DNA from: an uncultured Bacilli bacterium
Lineage (GTDB): Bacteria > Bacillota_I > Bacilli_A > RF39 > UBA660
Assembly (NCBI GenBank): GCA_947629135.1
Contig: CANRCN010000003.1
Location: forward strand, 1 to 42,822
DNA: 42,822 nt
Direction of reading: 5' to 3'
Positions 36,143 through 42,822 of the stretch are shown piece after piece. The notes below the pieces were generated by a model. It searched no databases, was not told where the DNA came from, and saw only the letters and a program-made list of their open reading frames with translations. The first letter of the stretch is position 1; every line of letters starts with the position of its first letter. The position numbers and the translations under genes are program-made.

Positions 36143-36804
36143 TGAAAGAGATATTACTTAGTGTTAAAAATGTTAGTTATCGTTATAATGATGCAGAAGA
36201 AGATGAATATGCTTTACGAGATGTTAGTTTTGAGTTTGAAAAAGGAAAACTATATGCTATTAAAGGAAGAAGTGGTAGTGGAAAAACAACTCTTTTATCC
36301 TTAATCAGTGGACTTGAAAGATGCAGTGAAGGTGAAATTATTTTTGATAACAAGAGCTTAAAAGATATTAATTTAGATAAATATAGAAGTAATGATATAG
36401 GAATAGTATTTCAAAGTTATAATTTATTACCGTTTATGAGTGCTTCGGAGAATATTATTTTATCGATGGATATTAATGGGAATAAAGATAAAAATAAAAA
36501 AGAGCAAGCTATTAAATTGATGGAAAAAGTAGGGTTAAAATCTAGTTATGCTAATAGAAGAGTCTTAAGACTATCTGGTGGAGAACAGCAAAGAGTTGCA
36601 ATTGCAAGAAGTCTTTCTTATAATCCTAAAATGATAATTGCTGATGAACCAACTGGAAACTTAGATAAGAAAACTGAAACTGAAATATTAGAAATATTTA
36701 AAAAACTTGCTCATGAGGAAGATAAATGTGTTATTATAGTTACCCATTCCGAAAATGTATGTAAAATGGTTGATAAAGTTTATGATTTAGATAAGAAAAA
36801 ATAA
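36139..36804 (+). CDS. ABC transporter ATP-binding protein (LolD/MacB type)
   Basis: GRSGSGKTTLLSLISGLE, LSGGEQQRVAIARSL, IIADEPTGNLD; start overlaps the permease stop. Confidence 0.95.
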   Translation: MMKEILLSVKNVSYRYNDAEEDEYALRDVSFEFEKGKLYAIKGRSGSGKTTLLSLISGLERCSEGEIIFDNKSLKDINLDKYRSNDIGIVFQSYNLLPFMSASENIILSMDINGNKDKNKKEQAIKLMEKVGLKSSYANRRVLRLSGGEQQRVAIARSLSYNPKMIIADEPTGNLDKKTETEILEIFKKLAHEEDKCVIIVTHSENVCKMVDKVYDLDKKK

Positions 36805-36805
36805 G

Positions 36806-36834
36806 AAATTCTGGCAATTTGCTGGAATTTTTTT
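36806..36834 (+). terminator. Terminator after ABC ATPase
   Basis: AAATTCtgGCAATTTGCtgGAATTT-TTTT. Confidence 0.7.
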
Positions 36835-36893
36835 GTAGTAATAATTTTGACTTTACATGAATAATTTGATAAAATTATATAGAGAGAGAAATT

Positions 36894-37604
36894 ATGGAAA
36901 AAATAATTAAAAATATTTTAATAGTTATAAGTTTAATTATTTATTGGTACTTATTATATATTGTTCATAAATGGTATTTTTTTGATAGTTCTTATTTAAG
37001 AGGAGTTATCTTAATAATATTAATATGTTTAATGTTATTCTTTTATGGATTAATAGAAAATAAAAATAAAACTTATAAAAGTAATATTAATTTATATATA
37101 ATTTTATATTGTATACTTTTGATAAGTGTAACGTTTATTATAGGTCGTGATAAGTTAAGATTTTATGATTGGTGGTATAGTGGTCAGTATAGATTATTTC
37201 ATACAATATCATCTCAGATAAAATATGCAACATTTAAAACCTTTTTTAAAAATATTATAGGAAATAGTATTATGTTAATACCTTTGTCATTTTTATTAAT
37301 GATAAAAGATAAAAAATATAATAATATTTTAAGACAAATGCTTATTATTTTACCTACTGTAGTTTCAATAGAAATATTGCAAGCTTTTACTCATACAGGA
37401 ACATTTGATATAGATGATATATTTTTAAATTATGTAGGAACTTTAATATTTACTTTTTTAATTACAAGATTTAATTTGATTGATAAGATTAGAAAGATAT
37501 TTTATAAGGATTATAAAATTAAAATAAAAAGCAAAAAAATATTATTTTATTTAAGTGTATGTTTATTAATAATATTTGAAGTTATTATATTAGTAGTAAG
37601 ATAG
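36894..37604 (+). CDS. VanZ-like family membrane protein
   Basis: Multi-TM; IGNSIMLIPLSFLLMI, SIEILQAFTHTGTFDIDDIFLNYVGTLIF. Confidence 0.88.
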   Translation: MEKIIKNILIVISLIIYWYLLYIVHKWYFFDSSYLRGVILIILICLMLFFYGLIENKNKTYKSNINLYIILYCILLISVTFIIGRDKLRFYDWWYSGQYRLFHTISSQIKYATFKTFFKNIIGNSIMLIPLSFLLMIKDKKYNNILRQMLIILPTVVSIEILQAFTHTGTFDIDDIFLNYVGTLIFTFLITRFNLIDKIRKIFYKDYKIKIKSKKILFYLSVCLLIIFEVIILVVR

Positions 37605-37616
37605 GAGAAATGAAAA

Positions 37617-38921
37617 ATGGGAATATTTAATTTTTTAAAGAATAAGGAATTAGAAGATTTAAAAGAAATGCCTCTTGGATATTGGGAAGAAAAGTCTTAT
37701 ATGATTGCTATTTTAAATAAGATAGAGGAGTGGACACCTGAATTAATAGTTGAAAGAATTAATAAGATAAATGGATTAGAAGTTTTAGAAAATAATTTTG
37801 TTGCAAATGAGAGAACTCTTAAAGTTAAATTAAAATATGAAGATGATATATATGATGTAGGAATAATACCATGTCCTTTTAATATAATTGAATTTTATTT
37901 GAATAATATCTTTTACTTTAGTGAAGAGGAAAAAGAAAAAATAAGAAGTGCTCATATGGGAATGACTATTTCTATGTCGTTTCTTTCTGATATTAAAAAA
38001 TCTTTTCATTTGCAAATAAAGTTAGCAGTTGCAATTGCACCTGATTTATTAGGATTAGTAGATGAAAGTGCTGAAAGGGTTTTACCAGCTAGATGGGTAA
38101 AACTTGCTGCATCTTCTTTAATTCCACCTGGACCAAACGATATAGTAAATGTTCAAGCTGTTACAGGAAAAGAAGAAGTATGGTTACATACTCATGGGCT
38201 TTTAAGATGTGGTATTACTGAACTTGAAATTTTAAAATCTGATAGAAATAATTTTTCTAATCATTGTAATTTACTTATGTCTTATGCTAGTTTTTTGATT
38301 GATAAAAAAGATGATTTGGATCCTCGTGAAAGTTTTTATTATATTGGTATTCTTGAAAATCATAATCCTATTCTTGTAACTTGTAGATCTTGGACCTTAG
38401 CTTTAAAAGAATATGATAATTTAAAAATAGGTGGTCTTAGCGATAGGAAAAATGGCCATAATACAAAGACTAGTCCAATCTTTATTTATAAAAATGAAGA
38501 AGATGCTAATAATAAAAAAATTGATAAAGTTTCAATTTATAATGACATGTGGGGTAAAAATCCAATTTATTTTATAAGTGATGCTGAAACAGATAGAATG
38601 AGTAAACTTGCAAGAGAAAGATTTGATTATTTAAAGAAAGTCAATCATGAAGATGGAACAATGCTTTTAGCAAAAGTTGCATTGAAAGTAAATGATGGTA
38701 AAGATTTAGAACATATTTGGTTTGAAATTTTAGAATTTAAAGATAATAAGTTTAAAGCTAGATTAACTCAAGAACCATATGGTAAATCCAATGTTAAAAC
38801 GGGAGATGAAGTATGGTTAACAAAAGATGAAGTAACAGATTGGGAAATTTATACAAATAAATTTAAGATTAATCCAGGAAATGTTTATTTATTGGAGGAG
38901 ATAGAAAATGAAGGAAAATAA
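37617..38921 (+). CDS. DUF4026-like protein with DUF2314-like C-terminus
   Basis: VNVQAVTGKEEVWLHTHGLLRCGITELEIL; C-terminal EHIWFEILEFKDNKFKARLTQEPYGKSNVKTGDEVWL. Confidence 0.65.
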   Translation: MGIFNFLKNKELEDLKEMPLGYWEEKSYMIAILNKIEEWTPELIVERINKINGLEVLENNFVANERTLKVKLKYEDDIYDVGIIPCPFNIIEFYLNNIFYFSEEEKEKIRSAHMGMTISMSFLSDIKKSFHLQIKLAVAIAPDLLGLVDESAERVLPARWVKLAASSLIPPGPNDIVNVQAVTGKEEVWLHTHGLLRCGITELEILKSDRNNFSNHCNLLMSYASFLIDKKDDLDPRESFYYIGILENHNPILVTCRSWTLALKEYDNLKIGGLSDRKNGHNTKTSPIFIYKNEEDANNKKIDKVSIYNDMWGKNPIYFISDAETDRMSKLARERFDYLKKVNHEDGTMLLAKVALKVNDGKDLEHIWFEILEFKDNKFKARLTQEPYGKSNVKTGDEVWLTKDEVTDWEIYTNKFKINPGNVYLLEEIENEGK

Positions 38922-39348
38922 AAAGAAAAAGAAAAATAAAAAAATATTAATAGGTATTGGAATAGGACTTGCAGTTTTAATATATTTGCTTCCATTTATT
39001 GCAATTACAGGAAGTATTACTTATAGTATATTTAATAAAACAAAGTATGAGGAAAAAGGTAATCAAATTATTGTAAATAAAGATCAAATTATTATTGATA
39101 ATATTAGTTCTTATTATAATAGTGATACTAAGGAATATATAATATCTGGATATATTAATAATTCTAAAAAAGATTATTCTATTTCTATAACATTTGATGT
39201 ATATGATGAAAATAACTATATAATTGGACAAGCATTTGCAAACTTAGAAATGAAAAAAGGTAATAATTATAAGTTTAAAGCTTTTTATTTAGATGATGAT
39301 GCTAATGAAGTAATTAAATATAAATTAAATGATATAGAACTATATTAA
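38908..39348 (+). CDS. Small membrane-anchored protein (FxLYD-like)
   Basis: N-terminal Lys-rich + TM, then beta-rich YIISGYINNSKKDYSISITFDVYDENNYIIGQA; overlaps upstream gene. Confidence 0.6.
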   Translation: MKENKKKKKNKKILIGIGIGLAVLIYLLPFIAITGSITYSIFNKTKYEEKGNQIIVNKDQIIIDNISSYYNSDTKEYIISGYINNSKKDYSISITFDVYDENNYIIGQAFANLEMKKGNNYKFKAFYLDDDANEVIKYKLNDIELY

Positions 39349-39365
39349 GATAAAAAATTAAAAAT

Positions 39366-39417
39366 AAAAGTCACATTATAAAAATTATAAAAATTAAATT
39401 TTATATGTGACTTTTTT
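39366..39417 (+). terminator. Terminator with 11-bp outer stem
   Basis: AAAAGTCACAT (39366-39376)/ATGTGACTTTT (39405-39415) plus T tract. Confidence 0.8.
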
Positions 39418-39465
39418 ATTGATAATTTTTCTTGTTTGTGTTATTCTTTAAATGGAGGTAATAAT

Positions 39466-40440
39466 ATGTGTACAGCAATAACTTATAAAACAAATGATCA
39501 TTATTTTGGAAGAAATTTAGATTTAGAATATTCATATAAAGAAACAGTTACTATAACACCTAGAAACTATGAGTTTAGATTTAGAAAGGTTGATGATATC
39601 AAAAGTCATTATGCTATGATTGGAATGGCTTATGTGCAAGATGAATATCCGCTTTATTATGATGCAGTTAATGAGAAAGGCCTTGGAATGGCTGGATTAA
39701 ACTTTCCAGGAAATGCTTTTTATAATGAACTAAGGGAAGATAAAGATAATGTTGCTCCTTTTGAATTTATTCCTTATATTTTATCTTCATGTGTGACTAT
39801 AGAAGAAGCTAAAGAAAAGTTAAAAAATATTAATTTAGCAAATATTAATTACAGTGATAATTTACCAGTTTCTCCTTTACATTGGATAATAGCTGATAAA
39901 GAAAAATCTATTACAGTTGAAAGTACTAAAGATGGTTTAAAGATATATGATAATCCAGTAGGTGTTTTAACTAATAATCCAACCTTTAATATTCATATGT
40001 TTAATTTAAATAATTATATGAATTTATCTGTAGAACAAGCTGTTAATAATTTTTCTAAAGATTTGCAATTAGAACCTTATAGTAGAGGAATGGGAGCAAT
40101 GGGATTACCTGGAGATTTATCATCAGCATCTAGATTTGTTAAAGCCGTATTTACAAAGATTAATTCAAAATCTGGAGAAAGTGAATCAGAAAGTATTAGT
40201 CAATTTTTCCATATTTTAGGTTCTGTGTATCAGCAAAGAGGATGTGTTCATATGGGAAATAATCAGTATGAAATAACAATTTATAGTTCATGCATAAATC
40301 AAGATAAAGGAATTTATTATTATACTACTTATGAAAATAGTCAAATTACAGGAATTGATATGTATAAAGAAGATTTAGATTCTTCTAAGTTAATTAATTA
40401 TGAATTAATTAAAGGCCAACAAATTAAAATGCAAAATTAA
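39466..40440 (+). CDS. bsh: Choloylglycine hydrolase family protein (bile salt hydrolase/penicillin acylase)
   Basis: Mature N-terminal Cys MCTAITYKT; FGRNLDLEYSY; GMAGLNFPG; GVLTNNPTF; YSRGMGAMGLPGDLSSASRF. Confidence 0.9.
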   Translation: MCTAITYKTNDHYFGRNLDLEYSYKETVTITPRNYEFRFRKVDDIKSHYAMIGMAYVQDEYPLYYDAVNEKGLGMAGLNFPGNAFYNELREDKDNVAPFEFIPYILSSCVTIEEAKEKLKNINLANINYSDNLPVSPLHWIIADKEKSITVESTKDGLKIYDNPVGVLTNNPTFNIHMFNLNNYMNLSVEQAVNNFSKDLQLEPYSRGMGAMGLPGDLSSASRFVKAVFTKINSKSGESESESISQFFHILGSVYQQRGCVHMGNNQYEITIYSSCINQDKGIYYYTTYENSQITGIDMYKEDLDSSKLINYELIKGQQIKMQN

Positions 40441-40465
40441 GTTTGCTTAAAAAGCAGACTTTTTA
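40439..40465 (+). terminator. Terminator after bsh
   Basis: AAGTTTGCTT-AAA-AAGCAGACTT-TTT. Confidence 0.7.
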
Positions 40466-40478
40466 AATAGGAGAATTT

Positions 40479-41498
40479 ATGAATATAGAAGAAGAAGTAT
40501 TTAAAAGATGTAAAATTTTATATGATAAGTTAATTCCCTTTGGATTTACTAAGAAGAATAATATTTATGAAATAGAAAAATATATACTTGATAAAACATT
40601 TTTAATAAAAGTACAAATAACTTTTGATGGTAAGATTAAAGGAAATGTTTTTGATTTAGCCTTTGAAGATGAATATTCAAACTTTAGAACTAGTAATCAG
40701 AAAGGATCATTTGTTGGTAAAATTAGAGAAAAGTTTACAGATTTTCTTAAAGAAATAAGGGATAATTGTACTACCAAAACAAATTTTATAACGAGTCAAG
40801 CAAATAGAATAACAAATTTAGTAGAAAAAGAATATGGAGATAAGCCTGAATTTCTTTGGGAAGGTGAGGCTCATGGAGTATTTAGAAATAAAGATAATCT
40901 TAAATGGTATGGAATTATCATGAATATAAATAAAAATAAACTCGATAAAGAAGATAGGGAAATAGAAATATTAAATGTCAAGTTAGATGAGAATAAAATA
41001 AAAGGCCTTTTAAAAAGACCAGGATTTTATAAAGCTTATCATATGAATAAGGAAAAATGGATAACAATTATTCTTGATGATACAATTGATGATAAAGAAA
41101 TAATGGAATATATTAAGGAAAGTTATCTATTTACAAGCAAACCTAGTGAGTGGATAATTCCAGCTAATCCTACTTTTTGTGATACTTTTAGTTTTTTTAA
41201 AGAAAAAGATACTATTATGTGGAAACAATCTAATAATGTTAAAGTGGGGGATATTGTCTATCTTTATATTGGAGTTCCTTACTCTTCTATCATTTATAAG
41301 TGTCAGGTTATAGAAACAGGTATTCCTTATAATTATGAAGATAAAAATTTAACAATTAAAAAAACTATGAAAATAAAGTTAATTAACAAGTTTGAATCTG
41401 GGAAATATTCTATTGCTTTAATGAGAAAATTTGGTGTTAAAGCTGTAAGAGGACCAAGAAGAATGCCTCTTGAATTAAGTAAAAAAATTAAAGATTAA
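40479..41498 (+). CDS. MmcQ/YjbR-like domain plus EVE/PUA-like C-terminal domain
   Basis: N-terminal and central YjbR-like segments (KAYHMNKEKWITIILDDTIDDKEIMEYIKESY); C-terminal WIIPANPTFCDTFSFFKEKDTIMWKQSNNVKVGDIVYLYIGVPYSSIIYKCQVIE. Confidence 0.7.
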   Translation: MNIEEEVFKRCKILYDKLIPFGFTKKNNIYEIEKYILDKTFLIKVQITFDGKIKGNVFDLAFEDEYSNFRTSNQKGSFVGKIREKFTDFLKEIRDNCTTKTNFITSQANRITNLVEKEYGDKPEFLWEGEAHGVFRNKDNLKWYGIIMNINKNKLDKEDREIEILNVKLDENKIKGLLKRPGFYKAYHMNKEKWITIILDDTIDDKEIMEYIKESYLFTSKPSEWIIPANPTFCDTFSFFKEKDTIMWKQSNNVKVGDIVYLYIGVPYSSIIYKCQVIETGIPYNYEDKNLTIKKTMKIKLINKFESGKYSIALMRKFGVKAVRGPRRMPLELSKKIKD

Positions 41499-41584
41499 AT
41501 AAAAAATAAAAAAAGTTTTTAAATGTAACTTAGTAGTAACCTTATATGTCGTATAATTAATTTGTGAAAAGGAGGAACTTTTAT

Positions 41585-42259
41585 ATGGAAATATTAAAAG
41601 TTGATAATTTAACTAAAATATATGGAAAAGATACGACTAAGGTTGTAGCTCTTGATCATGTATCTTTTAGTGTAGAGAAAGGCGAATTTGTTGCTATAGT
41701 TGGAGCTTCAGGTTCTGGAAAATCAACACTTTTGCATTTAATTGGAGGTGTTGATAGACCAACATCAGGTAAAGTGTATATAGATGGTCGTGATATTTTT
41801 CAACTTGATGATGATAAACTAGCTATTTTTAGAAGAAGACAAGTAGGACTTATTTATCAATTTTATAATTTAATTCCTATTTTAAATGTTGTTGAAAATA
41901 TTACTTTACCTCTTTCTCTTGATAATAGAGAAGCTGATAAAGAAACCTTAAAAGAATTATTAGAATTATTAGGTTTAGAAAATAGAAAAAATCATTTACC
42001 TAATGAACTTTCAGGTGGTCAACAACAAAGAACAAGTATAGGAAGAGCTTTAATTACCAATCCAACGATTGTTCTTGCTGATGAACCAACGGGAAATCTT
42101 GATTCTAAAGCAAGTGATGAAATTGTAAGACTACTTAAAAAGACTAATAAAGAGTTAAAGCAAACAATTGTTATGATTACTCATAATATGGAAATTGCTA
42201 AAGAAGCAGATCGAATAATAAAGCTTGAAGATGGTAAGATAGTTGGTGACTATGAATGA
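41585..42259 (+). CDS. ABC transporter ATP-binding protein (MacB/BceA type)
   Basis: GASGSGKSTLLHLIGGVDRP, LSGGQQQRTSIGRALI, VLADEPTGNLDSK. Confidence 0.95.
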   Translation: MEILKVDNLTKIYGKDTTKVVALDHVSFSVEKGEFVAIVGASGSGKSTLLHLIGGVDRPTSGKVYIDGRDIFQLDDDKLAIFRRRQVGLIYQFYNLIPILNVVENITLPLSLDNREADKETLKELLELLGLENRKNHLPNELSGGQQQRTSIGRALITNPTIVLADEPTGNLDSKASDEIVRLLKKTNKELKQTIVMITHNMEIAKEADRIIKLEDGKIVGDYE

Positions 42260-42822
42260 ATCTTTTAAATAAATTAACTATCAAAAATCTTAAGTTGAAT
42301 AAAAAAAGAACGATTGTAACAATTGTAGGAATTATGTTATCAACTGCCCTTATCTGTGCTGTTGCTTCCATATATGTTAGTTTTATTAATTCAATTATTG
42401 ATTATGAAAAAAAAATACAAGGTAATTTTCATGTTGCATTTTATAATGTTCCAAGTAATGATATTAAAAATTTTGAAAACAATCGTTTAATTACTGATAT
42501 TTATATAACTAAAGATATAGGATATGCTAAGATAAATACCAAAAATGATTATAAACCTTATGCATTTGTTAAAGGTTTTACTGCTTCATCTTTAAAAAAT
42601 CTTGCTATTAATTTAACAGAAGGAAGATTACCAGAAAAGGATTATGAAATAGTAATACCAACTCATTTAGAAACAAATGGAAGGGTTAAATATAAGCTTG
42701 GAGATGTGATAACTTTAAATGTTGGTAATAGAGTTACGGATGATGGGTATAAACTTGCTCAAAGTAATCCTTATTATCCAGATGATATTGTTGAAGATGT
42801 AGAAGGAGAAGAAACAATTTTA
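42256..42822 (+). CDS. ABC transporter permease (FtsX type), truncated by window end
   Basis: ATGA overlap with the ATPase stop; MNLLNKLTIKNLKLNKKRTIVTIVGIMLSTALICAVAS...; open to the window end. Confidence 0.85.
   Translation, partial: MNLLNKLTIKNLKLNKKRTIVTIVGIMLSTALICAVASIYVSFINSIIDYEKKIQGNFHVAFYNVPSNDIKNFENNRLITDIYITKDIGYAKINTKNDYKPYAFVKGFTASSLKNLAINLTEGRLPEKDYEIVIPTHLETNGRVKYKLGDVITLNVGNRVTDDGYKLAQSNPYYPDDIVEDVEGEETIL

Noticed and set aside
37830-38015. Minus-strand 61-aa ORF
   Set aside because: Antisense to the DUF4026-like gene; composition typical of spurious AT-rich ORFs.
38977-39231. Minus-strand 84-aa ORF
   Set aside because: Ile/Asn-rich antisense of ORF 38908; no supporting signals.

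Overview
This is a 42.8 kb window from a very AT-rich, low-GC Gram-positive chromosome (Bacillota, possibly a gut Bacilli/Erysipelotrichia/RF39-like lineage; the assignment is inference). Most of it is densely packed housekeeping or accessory coding sequence on the + strand. I saw no CRISPR array, no convincing tRNA or rRNA gene, and no phage or IS element. Recognisable genes are dusB, prfB (with a +1 programmed frameshift at CUU-UGA-C), a class D-like sortase cassette, uvrA, lgt-trxB-whiA, LemA plus two DUF2207 proteins, a CarD-like/HhH pair (- strand), clpP (- strand), a TGS-domain nucleoside kinase, gap, nrdD-nrdG, a DUF4143 AAA ATPase, two MacB/FtsX-type ABC transporters (the second truncated by the window end), and a choloylglycine hydrolase. 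Observations most worth a second look: (1) a sortase with a small secreted protein carrying a non-LPXTG sorting-like tail, flanked by two paralogous membrane proteins; (2) a candidate structured RNA at ~21055-21165 upstream of the nucleoside kinase; (3) interlocked inverted repeats on the promoter of the DUF4143 ATPase; (4) a perfect 16-bp palindrome centred near -41.5 of the nrdDG promoter; (5) a minus-strand leader at the left edge with a consensus promoter, a sequesterable SD and overlapping small reading frames; (6) a DUF1848 protein with a radical-SAM-like CX3CX2C motif at its C-terminus; (7) an apparent MmcQ/YjbR-EVE fusion. All family calls come from reading the sequence by eye, with no database search.
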